DNA of 7,954 bases, taken from positions 1 through 7,954 of the forward strand of contig JBGSNX010000062.1 of NCBI GenBank assembly GCA_041739465.1, written 5' to 3'. The translations under genes and the position numbers were made by a program. Shown here one piece after another: positions 1-6,285 of the stretch. The first letter of the stretch is position 1; every line of letters begins with the position of its first letter. The notes beneath the pieces are model-generated. The model saw only the letters and a program-made list of their open reading frames with translations. It had not been told where the DNA came from and did not search any database. Source of the stretch: BOKV01 sp041739465 (GTDB taxonomy: Bacteria; Pseudomonadota; Alphaproteobacteria; Rhizobiales; Rhizobiaceae).

Positions 1-2
1 TG

Positions 3-1556
3 CTTGCCGACATTCAGGTTGAAACCCACACCCTGGAAAAGATCGGTAACCTCGTAGAAATGCGCGAGGCATTTCGCGACCTGGAGTTTTCCATCCAGAT
101 CAATGACTCAACGCGGTGGTGGAGCCTGACCGGCAAACCCAATTTCACAACCGAAGGCGAGTATCTGGGCTATATTGGCATTGGCTCTGAAATCACCGCG
201 GAAAAAACCGCCGAAATGGAAATCAGCCTCCTCGCCCATTCCGACTCGCTCACCGGTTTGATGAACCGGGCCCGTTTCAACGAGGAAATGGACAAGGCAT
301 CAGCAGCCATGGAACGCTATGGCACGCCCTTTGGCGTATTGTTCCTTGACCTCGACAAGTTCAAGTTGATCAACGACACCCGTGGACATCTCGTCGGGGA
401 CAAGCTGCTCAAAATGGTGGGCAAGCGCATTCAAAGGTTGGTGCGCGAGACTGACCGCGTCGCCCGGCTTGGTGGCGACGAGTTCGCCATCCTGATGCTG
501 GACAAGTGCGACGCGGGTGCTGCGGCAAAGCTCGCCGCACGGCTGATCCAGGAAATTTCGCGCGCTTATGACATTGACGAAGAGCGCCACAAAATCGGCG
601 TGAGCATCGGTATTGCACTTGCACCCGTCAATGGCACCCGCCCGAACCAGTTGCTGCGCAATGCCGACCTTGCCCTGTACCGCTCGAAAGCGGATGGGCG
701 CGGTGTATTCCGGTTCTTCGAAGCACAGATGGATGCCGACCAACGCGAAAAGCGCATGCTGGAGCTGGAACTGAAATCTGCCATCGAAAACAACGAGTTC
801 GAGCTCTATTATCAGCCGCTGATGTCAACAACCACCGGCAAGCCAACCGGCATGGAAGCGCTTATCCGCTGGCACCATCCGATCCGTGGCATGATATCGC
901 CTCTGGAATTCATTCCGATTGCTGAAAAATCGACACTCATCCAGGAGATCGGCATCTGGAGCATCCGCCAGGCCTGCCTTGCAGCGCTCGACTGGCCTGA
1001 CGATGTTGTGGTTGCGGTCAACCTTTCGGCGCACCATTTCATTGGTTCCGACATCGTTGAGAACACCCGCGCAACCCTTGCGGAAACAGGCTTGCCGCCT
1101 CACCGCCTGGAATTAGAAATTACCGAGAGCCTCCTCATCAACAACACCGAGGAAGCCTTGACGACCCTCAAGAAGCTGAAGGATGTCGGCGTTACCATCG
1201 CGCTCGACGATTTCGGCACAGGTTACTCGAGCCTTTCCTACGTGCTGAAGTTCCCGTTCGACAAGATCAAGATCGACAGGTCATTTGTCACGGCCCTGAG
1301 TGAAGATGAATCCGCAAAGGCAATTTTGCGCATGATCAGCACGCTGGGCGAATCCCTCAACATCAGGATCACCGCCGAGGGCGTGGAAACACTTGAACAG
1401 GTCGAATTCCTGCGTTCGATCCGATGCCACCAGTTCCAGGGCTACTATTTTGCCCGGCCGCTGAAAGGCATAGATCTGCCTTCATTCTTCCTGCGCCATG
1501 CCGACATCAAGGCGCCTGATGAGATCATTCCGGCCAAAGCGTTGATGGCCGGATAG
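3..1556 (+). CDS. PAS-GGDEF-EAL cyclic-di-GMP enzyme, 5' end missing
   Basis: The reading frame is open from the first bases of the window, so the true start lies upstream; 517 residues are visible. Numbering from the codon at position 3, the first ~80 residues end like a PAS/PAC sensor domain (RWWSLTGKPNF ... GYIGIGSEIT). A diguanylate cyclase domain follows, with an intact GGDEF signature at 157-161 and an RETD inhibitory-site motif (RxxD) five residues before it. The EAL phosphodiesterase domain carries EALIRW at 285, VNLS, EITES, DDFGTGYSS at 402, KIDRSF, AEGVET and QGYYFARP, so the metal- and substrate-binding residues known for active EAL domains appear to be present. From family knowledge it makes and/or degrades cyclic-di-GMP; which activity dominates cannot be told. 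The stop is TAG at 1554-1556. No membrane segment is visible in this part. Domain assignment is very secure; physiological role is unknown. Confidence 0.96.
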   Translation, partial: LADIQVETHTLEKIGNLVEMREAFRDLEFSIQINDSTRWWSLTGKPNFTTEGEYLGYIGIGSEITAEKTAEMEISLLAHSDSLTGLMNRARFNEEMDKASAAMERYGTPFGVLFLDLDKFKLINDTRGHLVGDKLLKMVGKRIQRLVRETDRVARLGGDEFAILMLDKCDAGAAAKLAARLIQEISRAYDIDEERHKIGVSIGIALAPVNGTRPNQLLRNADLALYRSKADGRGVFRFFEAQMDADQREKRMLELELKSAIENNEFELYYQPLMSTTTGKPTGMEALIRWHHPIRGMISPLEFIPIAEKSTLIQEIGIWSIRQACLAALDWPDDVVVAVNLSAHHFIGSDIVENTRATLAETGLPPHRLELEITESLLINNTEEALTTLKKLKDVGVTIALDDFGTGYSSLSYVLKFPFDKIKIDRSFVTALSEDESAKAILRMISTLGESLNIRITAEGVETLEQVEFLRSIRCHQFQGYYFARPLKGIDLPSFFLRHADIKAPDEIIPAKALMAG

Positions 1557-1661
1557 GCTTGGTTTTGCGCATCTGACGTTGCTTCAGGACTTCGGCAGTC
1601 CAGTTAACATTTTATTCAGTATGATTGTTTACCTTCGGCTCACCATAACGCTGAGGGAAAC
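1557..1661. other. Intergenic region upstream of the porin gene
   Basis: This short AT-richer gap separates the EAL-domain gene from the porin gene and must hold the porin promoter if the porin has its own. A small dyad, GGACT/AGTCC at about 1588-1602, has no T-run after it and is not a convincing terminator. TATGAT at about 1620-1625 could be a -10 box, but I see no good -35 box at the right distance. A ribosome-binding site, GAGGG, lies at 1653-1657, four bases before the ATG at 1662. No GGAAT-type ECF promoter is present. Confidence 0.4.
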
Positions 1662-2273
1662 ATGTTCACAAAAGTTTTGTCATTGGCAGTCATCGCATTG
1701 GCGGCCACCCCCGCACTGGCAGCGGACATTGATCCTGAGCGCTTCTCCCAGTCGGGAGGGTACTCGTGGACCGGATTTTATTTCGGCGCATCCTACGGAC
1801 AGTCGGACGCGCAAGACACGCAGGACAATTTCCCGATTGCTCCTGGCGTCGAGATCCAGCTTTACTCTGAAGGTGAGGCGAAATCGGGTGGCGTGTTCAT
1901 CGGCTACATGCACCAGATGGGCAACCTCGTTCTAGGTGCAGAATACCAGCACGTTGAACTGAACATCCAATACATTGCGCCAACGCTTGGACCCCTCCCG
2001 ATCTACCTTGAAGATGCGGACATCGTAAAAGGCCGTGTCGGCCTTGCATGGGGTCAGGCTCAGATCTACGGCGTTGCAGGCGGCACTTATGGCAAGATCA
2101 ACATCGGCCTCGAAGATTGGGTTCCGATGGTTGGCGGCGGCCTCGATATTGCGCTCAACGAGCGCGTGATCGTTGGCGTTGAATACACCCACAGCTTCTT
2201 TGAAGAATTCGACGGCCAGCCGATTTCCGGCGAAATGAACTACCTGTCCGGGCGCGTCGGCTTCAAGTTCTGA
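1662..2273 (+). CDS. Outer-membrane beta-barrel protein, Omp25/31-like porin family
   Basis: 203 residues. The N-terminus is a classic signal peptide ending in Ala-Leu-Ala at 18-20, giving a mature start near Ala-Asp. The mature protein begins YSWTGFYFGASYG (34-46), the opening strand typical of the small alphaproteobacterial outer-membrane proteins related to Omp25/Omp31. Alternating hydrophobic strands follow (SGGVFIGYMHQ, LVLGAEYQHVEL, DIVKGRVGLAW, QIYGVAGGTYG, VIVGVEYTHSFF) and the chain ends in Phe (SGRVGFKF), the usual signal for barrel insertion. The size fits an eight-stranded barrel. It probably sits in the outer membrane with a structural or surface role; no specific substrate can be inferred. 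The start is supported by GAGGG four bases upstream. A strong terminator hairpin lies 72 bases after the stop, so it is probably a single-gene transcript. Its 3' end overlaps the convergent protease gene by 34 bp. Confidence 0.9.
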   Translation: MFTKVLSLAVIALAATPALAADIDPERFSQSGGYSWTGFYFGASYGQSDAQDTQDNFPIAPGVEIQLYSEGEAKSGGVFIGYMHQMGNLVLGAEYQHVELNIQYIAPTLGPLPIYLEDADIVKGRVGLAWGQAQIYGVAGGTYGKINIGLEDWVPMVGGGLDIALNERVIVGVEYTHSFFEEFDGQPISGEMNYLSGRVGFKF

Positions 2274-3691
2274 TTTTTGCAAAGTCGCGAAGCCTGAATG
2301 AGGCCGTGACCGAAAACCGGATCCTTCCCGGGACCGCCAAGATCAAGGGATGCCTCTGCAATTTGCAGAACAAGGGCATCCCTTTTTATTGTCTTGTCAT
2401 GATGGATTGCGACAGCTGTGGCCGCTGTAACAAACGGAGCCGCAAATGACGTTCCCGAACGCAGTTTTGCTCCACTAACTGATGCTGCCGACCAGACATT
2501 GACGCCAGGTGCCGCAAAATCCACATAGTTTCCTTGGTTAGCACGCCTGAAGATACGCCTCCGCTCATCCACCGCTGTCACGGCAACAACGGTTTCATAG
2601 GCCGCAGGATAGGCTGGTGAAGCCTTGGGACCAAAATTTCCGGCGGCGGCCACGAGAACAATTCCGGCAGCATCAAGCCTTTCGACCATGGCCTCAAGCA
2701 ACAGGTTTGCTTCTCCTGCCATGCTCATGTTGATGACCGCGACTTCCCTTTTTGCAAGATTGTCCATGGCCAGCACGACCGAATAGACATCGGCGCGTTC
2801 ATCGCTTCCCGAACGGTGAAAGGCATCTACTGCAATCAGCAATGCATCAGGCAGCAATCCTGGCGAGCGGCTGTTGCCAGACCCCACCAACAGCGAGGCT
2901 ACAGCCGTGCCATGCCCCGCACTGGATTGGACACTTTCAACACTGACAGGCTCTATCACTTCAATCCGGCTGTCGGAGAAAGTTTCGTGGCTCGTGTTGA
3001 TGGCAGTGTCGATCAGCCCGATGCGTACATTTTCGGCACACGATCTGGGAAAGCCACCCTCCAAGGGCCAAGCCACCAACTTCAGCGCCGCGCAATGTCT
3101 GCCACTACAAGAAGCTGTTGTTTCGTCAGGCTGTGCTGCGACCCCGCTGTTGCGGTAATAGTGATTGGCATCAACCACAGCATTCGGGCTTTGAGCCAGA
3201 ATTTCGTTCCGCGCTTCGTCAAAGTCCAAGCCCCGCGGCAGACCAAGGCGGACCATCAGTGTCGCGGGCTGGAATGCCCCGATCAAATCGCGTTGCAGCA
3301 CCGTGAAATTTGCAGCCAAAAGCGCTTCAACATCATCATCATCAAGCCCAAGCGCCGTGATTTCGCCAGGGGCGGTGGCTGGCAATGCAGCTGTGGCACG
3401 TCCCTGGTTGTTGCGACGAACCGGCGCCTGCCGGTTTAAGCGCAGCAACTTTCGCAAGTTCTTGCCCGCTCTGCGAACTTGCTTGCCCGCTTCACCGCCG
3501 CCCTGTCCAGAACCAACAGTGGACCCGAAGCCCGAACCGCCACCATCGTCGCCATCGTCGCCATCATCCCCATCATCTTCCGCATGCGCCAGCGACACGG
3601 AAAGGGGTAAGCCATGATCGCCCCGACCTGCCCAACCAGTCAGCAGCAGGACGATGAACACAGCAAAAATTGTCTTGTTGAGATTTCCCAT
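2240..3691 (-). CDS. Secreted subtilisin-like serine protease (peptidase S8)
   Basis: 483 residues from the ATG at 3691. This start is chosen over upstream in-frame ATGs because AGGA lies five bases ahead of it and the signal peptide begins there (hydrophobic FAVFIVLLLTGWAG, cleavage probably after AHA at 37). A (Asp-Asp-Gly) repeat follows at 39-50, then Gly-rich and Arg-rich segments and a propeptide-like region ending near ANHYYR. The catalytic domain has the D-H-S order: Asp228 (GLIDTAIN), His260 (AGHGTAVAS), oxyanion Asn352 (AAAGNFG) and Ser415 (SGTSFAAP), all intact. It should be exported and cut proteins in the periplasm or outside; the substrate is unknown. An ECF-type promoter (3765-3790) lies about 75 bases upstream, facing it and divergent from the sigma gene, so it is probably a target of that sigma factor. 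The last 11 codons or so overlap the porin gene, and the porin terminator is embedded in codons for the last helix of the domain. Confidence 0.93.
   Translation of the reverse strand: MGNLNKTIFAVFIVLLLTGWAGRGDHGLPLSVSLAHAEDDGDDGDDGDDGGGSGFGSTVGSGQGGGEAGKQVRRAGKNLRKLLRLNRQAPVRRNNQGRATAALPATAPGEITALGLDDDDVEALLAANFTVLQRDLIGAFQPATLMVRLGLPRGLDFDEARNEILAQSPNAVVDANHYYRNSGVAAQPDETTASCSGRHCAALKLVAWPLEGGFPRSCAENVRIGLIDTAINTSHETFSDSRIEVIEPVSVESVQSSAGHGTAVASLLVGSGNSRSPGLLPDALLIAVDAFHRSGSDERADVYSVVLAMDNLAKREVAVINMSMAGEANLLLEAMVERLDAAGIVLVAAAGNFGPKASPAYPAAYETVVAVTAVDERRRIFRRANQGNYVDFAAPGVNVWSAASVSGAKLRSGTSFAAPFVTAATAVAIHHDKTIKRDALVLQIAEASLDLGGPGKDPVFGHGLIQASRLCKNQNLKPTRPDR
2345..2389 (+). terminator. Rho-independent terminator of the porin gene, inside the protease gene
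   Basis: The outer stem AAGGGATGCC (2345-2354) pairs perfectly with GGCATCCCTT (2375-2384). An inner stem TCTGCA (2355-2360) pairs with TGCAGA (2364-2369). A run of five T follows on the + strand (2383-2387, then ATT). On the - strand no T-run follows the hairpin, so it should stop porin transcription but not protease transcription. The whole element is coding sequence for the C-terminal part of the convergent protease. Confidence 0.85.
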
Positions 3692-3764
3692 TTTCATCCT
3701 GTTGGTCTTGGCGGACTTTGCGCCGTTGCGCCGACAAGGCCGCTTCTGTAAGCAATCATGCGGA

Positions 3765-3790
3765 ATACGGGCCATCAATCGCTTTATTCC
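3765..3790 (-). promoter_or_regulatory. ECF-type promoter for the protease (GGAAT-N16-CGTAT)
   Basis: Read on the - strand, GGAAT (3790-3786) is followed after exactly 16 bases by CGTAT (3769-3765). The match to the site upstream of the anti-sigma gene extends to GGAATAA...CGTATTC. It lies 74 bases upstream of the protease ATG. The same interval read on the + strand starts GGAATA and ends TATTCC, so the -35-like element is present in both directions; the + copy has TTTATT where CGTATT would be expected. Confidence 0.7.
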
Positions 3791-3827
3791 ACAAACCGCA
3801 TGTGAAGGCTGGCATTGCAGGAAATTG

Positions 3828-4312
3828 ATGGCGGATGAATTCGAAAATGGCTTGCTGAGCCTTCTGGGAAATTTGCGGCGCTATGCAATTTCCCTTTGCC
3901 GTTCGGCAGACATTGCCGATGAGCTTGTTCAGATTACCTGCGAAAAGGCCATCGCCAACCGTCAGTCCTTTGATCCCGCGACACGCCTCGACGCTTGGCT
4001 TTTCAGGATACTGAAAAACAGCTGGATCGACATGATCCGCAAGAAAAGAACCATGGGAACGCAGATCGAGATCGATAACGCCCCAACGGCACTCGTTACC
4101 GATGGCAACGCAACAACCGAGGCAGGCCTCAGGCAGTCGGCAAGGCCATTGAACTGTTGCCGGAAGACCAGCGCGAGATATTGCTGCTCGTTTGCGTTGA
4201 GGAGCTCTCCTACAAGGAGGCTGCAGATGTCCTTGATGTCCCGATAGGAACCGTCATGAGCCGTCTGGCACGCGCAAGGCTTGCGATCAGCAAGGAAATT
4301 GGTGAACGGTGA
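3828..4312 (+). pseudogene. ECF-family RNA polymerase sigma factor, interrupted by a one-base frameshift
   Basis: The reading begins at ATG 3828, with AGGAA four to five bases upstream. Frame one encodes sigma region 2 (RRYAISLC at 18-25, then DELVQITCEKA, DAWLFRILKNSWID, RKKR). At about 4131-4135 the coding signal moves back one base; the second frame encodes sigma region 4 (GKAIELLPEDQREILLLV, SYKEAADVLDVPIGTVMSRL, ARARLAI) and ends at TGA 4310-4312. One missing base, most simply a G in CTCAGG(G)CAGTCGG, restores a 161-residue protein of normal ECF size. As it stands, frame one runs on to 4247 with unrelated residues and loses region 4, which contacts the -35 element. ECF sigma factors direct RNA polymerase to stress or envelope promoters and are held by an anti-sigma factor, probably encoded by the next gene. 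Sequencing error, a recent mutation and recoding are the possible explanations; no slippery heptamer is visible, so recoding is least likely. Confidence 0.85.
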
Positions 4313-4315
4313 TGT

Positions 4316-4341
4316 GGAATAATCCGAACGCTGGCGCGTAT
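4316..4341 (+). promoter_or_regulatory. ECF-type promoter for the anti-sigma gene (GGAAT-N16-CGTAT)
   Basis: GGAAT at 4316-4320 is followed after 16 bases by CGTAT at 4337-4341, starting four bases after the sigma gene's stop codon. A transcript starting about 4347-4350 would give a short leader containing the GAGGA ribosome-binding site (4355-4359). It shares GTGGAATAATC with the site at 5174. Its place between sigma and anti-sigma genes suggests feedback: the active sigma factor would raise its own inhibitor. Confidence 0.7.
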
Positions 4342-4366
4342 TCTGGCATGGGCCGAGGATAAAGCC

Positions 4367-5158
4367 ATGGAAAAACCAGTCTTTGCAGATGAAATCCTGA
4401 TGGCTTTTGCCGATGGACAGCTTGATAGCGAAACGCGTCTGGCTGTTGAGCGAGCCATGGCAGAAGACAATGCAATTGCAACGCGGGTGGAAAGTTTCAT
4501 GCGTTCAGCAAAACTTGCCAAAGCCGCCATGGGTTCTGAACAGCAAATGTCTGTCCCCAAAGCATTGGAAAACCGGGTTCGCAAGTTGCTCGAAAAGGCT
4601 GGTGAAAACACATCCCCTGCCCCGGTCAATGCCAATGTTGTGGAATTCAGGCTGCCGACTTCCAAGGTGTCCGGCAGTAAACCCGCGTCACAGGTTCGGC
4701 GCGGGGCCCTGCCATTGGCCGCATCGGTGGCGCTGGTTGCCGGATCGCTCACGGGTTACATTGCAGGATCATCGCGCCCGACCGATACCGCTGGCATTGG
4801 TATTGCATTACTGGCCGATCCGGCAGTGGATGGGGCGTTGCGCACAATTGCTTCCGGCGCTTCCCGAGAAATTGGAAATGTCTCAGAACTGAGGGCAATT
4901 GCCTCGTACCGCGATAGCGATGGCTTGCTTTGCCGCGAGTTTGAACTTGATGGCAAGGACGGCACGGCGCTGGTTTCTGTCGCGTGCATGGTCAATGCAA
5001 AATGGGATGTCCGCTTTGCAATTGCTTCGCGCCAGTCGGGCGAAGGCTATGCGCCTGCGTCTTCGCTGGAGGCGCTGGACGCCTTCCTTCAATCCTCAGG
5101 AGCGATTGATCCGCTGACTTCCGCCGCGGAGGCAGCAGCTTTGCAGGCGCTGAGATAA
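4367..5158 (+). CDS. Probable membrane-anchored anti-sigma factor
   Basis: 263 residues, start supported by GAGGA seven bases upstream. The N-terminal ~80 residues are charged and helical, and residues 8-20 (DEILMAFADGQLD) resemble the opening of alphaproteobacterial anti-sigma domains. A single membrane segment lies at about 114-134 (ALPLAASVALVAGSLTGYIAG) after Arg-Arg, placing the N-terminus inside and the last ~130 residues in the periplasm. The periplasmic part has two cysteines (GLLCREFELD and VSVACMVNAKW) that could pair. There is no zinc-binding HxxxCxxC motif, so it is not of the ZAS type. It starts 54 bases after the ECF sigma gene, and position plus architecture give the assignment: it would bind the sigma factor at the membrane and release it on an envelope signal. 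It has its own ECF-type promoter. The role is inferred, not proven. Confidence 0.82.
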   Translation: MEKPVFADEILMAFADGQLDSETRLAVERAMAEDNAIATRVESFMRSAKLAKAAMGSEQQMSVPKALENRVRKLLEKAGENTSPAPVNANVVEFRLPTSKVSGSKPASQVRRGALPLAASVALVAGSLTGYIAGSSRPTDTAGIGIALLADPAVDGALRTIASGASREIGNVSELRAIASYRDSDGLLCREFELDGKDGTALVSVACMVNAKWDVRFAIASRQSGEGYAPASSLEALDAFLQSSGAIDPLTSAAEAAALQALR

Positions 5159-5173
5159 AGATACACCAGCCGT

Positions 5174-5199
5174 GGAATAATCAGGGCAGCGGCCCGTTT
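5174..5199 (+). promoter_or_regulatory. ECF-type promoter upstream of the 5225 gene (GGAAT-N16-CGTTT)
   Basis: GGAAT at 5174-5178 and CGTTT at 5195-5199 are separated by 16 bases. The site shares GTGGAATAATC with the anti-sigma promoter and lies 25 bases before the start codon at 5225, between the anti-sigma stop and the next gene's ribosome-binding site (GGAGG, 5214-5218). Confidence 0.68.
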
Positions 5200-5224
5200 C
5201 CGTTACAGTCAACGGAGGCTTGCC

Positions 5225-5938
5225 ATGAATTTTCTTTCACCGCGCCGAAACAACACAATCCGCTTTCTTTGCCGACCAGAGGATGAGGGCGTGATAGCAC
5301 CGCCCGTGCCGGCAAAAGCCTACTTGCCGCAATGGTTCCGCAAACTGGCGCCGGTCACGCAAGACCAGCTCTCCCCCCAGGACAATGGCCTGACAGTAAA
5401 GCGGTGCATGCCTTTTCTGGATGCCATGACAACGGGCTGGATCATTCCGCTTGCAGCAACTGTTCGCATGGAGATCACGGGCGGGGGCAAGACCGTCAAC
5501 ACCGGCTGGGATTTCGACCGGCCCTTGGTGAGCAACCATGCGCCGCACCAGATTGACGGGCACCCGCAATCGAACCTGCCGCCTTGCAAGTTCCACAATT
5601 TCTGGACGATTATCACCCCACCGGGCTGGAGTTGCCTTTTCATCAATCCAATGAACAGGCCAAACGGCCTGTTCGAACTGGTATCAGGCATAGTCGACAC
5701 CGACACCTTTGCTTCGGAAATCCACTTTCCGTTTTTCGCCACAGGCCCTGATGGTATGCACATCATAGAGAAATCTTCGCCACTGGTTCAGGTGATCCCT
5801 TTCAAGCGGGACAGCGCATCCATTGAAGCGGAAATCCGGCCTGAAACCGCGATTGAAGCTGCAAACCGCACCAAGATACTGCGCAATACCAAGGCAGCAA
5901 CCGGCTGGTACCGCGAGAATGCGCGGGCAAAGCGCTGA
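5225..5938 (+). CDS. Conserved-looking protein of unknown function (phage-type family resemblance)
   Basis: 237 residues; start supported by GGAGG six bases upstream. No signal peptide or membrane segment, so probably cytoplasmic. It is rich in Trp, Phe and Pro, with recognisable blocks: YLPQWFRKLAPV (33-44), VKRCMPFLDAMTTGWIIPL (58-76), CKFHNFWTIITPPGWSCLF (121-139), INPMNRPNGLFELVSGIVDTD (140-160), EIHFPFF (165-171). The PPGWSCLF...NRP...F...GIVDTD...FPFF pattern reminds me of uncharacterised proteins often found in genomes of marine tailed phages and some alphaproteobacteria; that is recollection, not a search result. Four cysteines (16, 61, 121, 137) are present but form no known metal motif. 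I cannot assign a function. It has its own ECF-type promoter and follows the anti-sigma gene on the same strand, so it is probably part of the sigma factor's regulon. A bidirectional terminator ends it. Confidence 0.85.
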   Translation: MNFLSPRRNNTIRFLCRPEDEGVIAPPVPAKAYLPQWFRKLAPVTQDQLSPQDNGLTVKRCMPFLDAMTTGWIIPLAATVRMEITGGGKTVNTGWDFDRPLVSNHAPHQIDGHPQSNLPPCKFHNFWTIITPPGWSCLFINPMNRPNGLFELVSGIVDTDTFASEIHFPFFATGPDGMHIIEKSSPLVQVIPFKRDSASIEAEIRPETAIEAANRTKILRNTKAATGWYRENARAKR

Positions 5939-5995
5939 ATCAGATCCAGGAAGACTAATTCCCAGCCCTCGTTTGCGGCTGCTACTCCGAACAAA

Positions 5996-6026
5996 AAAGG
6001 AGCCGGGCAAACCCGGCTCCTTTCTT
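5996..6026. terminator. Bidirectional rho-independent terminator
   Basis: A perfect 12-bp stem, AAAGGAGCCGGG (5996-6007) with CCCGGCTCCTTT (6012-6023), closes a four-base CAAA loop. The + strand ends in TTTCTT; the - strand continues into six T (complement of AAAAAA, 5993-5998). It lies between the convergent genes ending at 5938 and 6050 and can serve both. Confidence 0.9.
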
Positions 6027-6049
6027 CTGCATGCTTCCGGGCTTTGCGC

Positions 6050-6285
6050 TCAGTTGCTGTTGGAATTCGAGTTGCTGTTCGAAGACGAATTGGAAGACGA
6101 ATTCGAGCTGCTGTTCGAAGAGGAGTTCGACGACGAATTGCTGCTCGAATTGGAGCTGCTGTTCGATGAAGAGTTTGAAGACGAGTTCGAGGAAGAATTG
6201 CTGCTCGAATTGGAGCTTCCGTTCGACGAAGAGTTTGAAGACGAGTTCGATGAAGAATTGCTGCTCGAATTCGAATTGCCCTTCG
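6050..6285 (-). repeat. Tandem repeat coding for SSSN units, with a 60-bp higher-order period
   Basis: The basic unit is 12 bases (Ser-Ser-Ser-Asn). On top of it, the blocks at 6121-6180, 6181-6240 and the start of 6241-6300 are nearly the same at a 60-base offset, equal to five units; the shared core on the + strand is GAATTGCTGCTCGAATT (from 6135, 6195 and 6255). The block at 6061-6120 is more diverged. There are no unique spacers, so it is not a CRISPR array. Confidence 0.85.

Noticed and set aside
1588..1602. Small inverted repeat GGACT...AGTCC after the GGDEF-EAL gene as a terminator
   Set aside because: The stem is only 5 bp, with no T-run following.
3692..3778. Upstream starts for the protease at 3778, 3775 or 3697
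   Set aside because: The first two lie within or next to the promoter element and precede the signal peptide by a long basic stretch; AGGA is well placed only for ATG 3691.
3654..3827. Upstream start for the sigma factor frame at 3654
   Set aside because: The extra residues overlap the protease signal-peptide region antisense and do not look like sigma factor sequence; ATG 3828 has a ribosome-binding site and starts at the expected point before region 2.
4120..4145. Programmed -1 ribosomal frameshifting in the sigma gene
   Set aside because: The direction fits, but there is no X-XXY-YYZ slippery heptamer or clear downstream stem; an indel is simpler. Kept only as a remote option.
4210..4752. 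- strand open frame of 180 codons over the sigma/anti-sigma junction
   Set aside because: It is antisense to two well-supported genes and shows no recognisable domain or ribosome-binding site; typical shadow frame in GC-rich DNA.
6061..6285. CRISPR-like array from the 60-base period
   Set aside because: The repeat is continuous with no unique spacers, lies in a coding frame and decodes as SSSN units.
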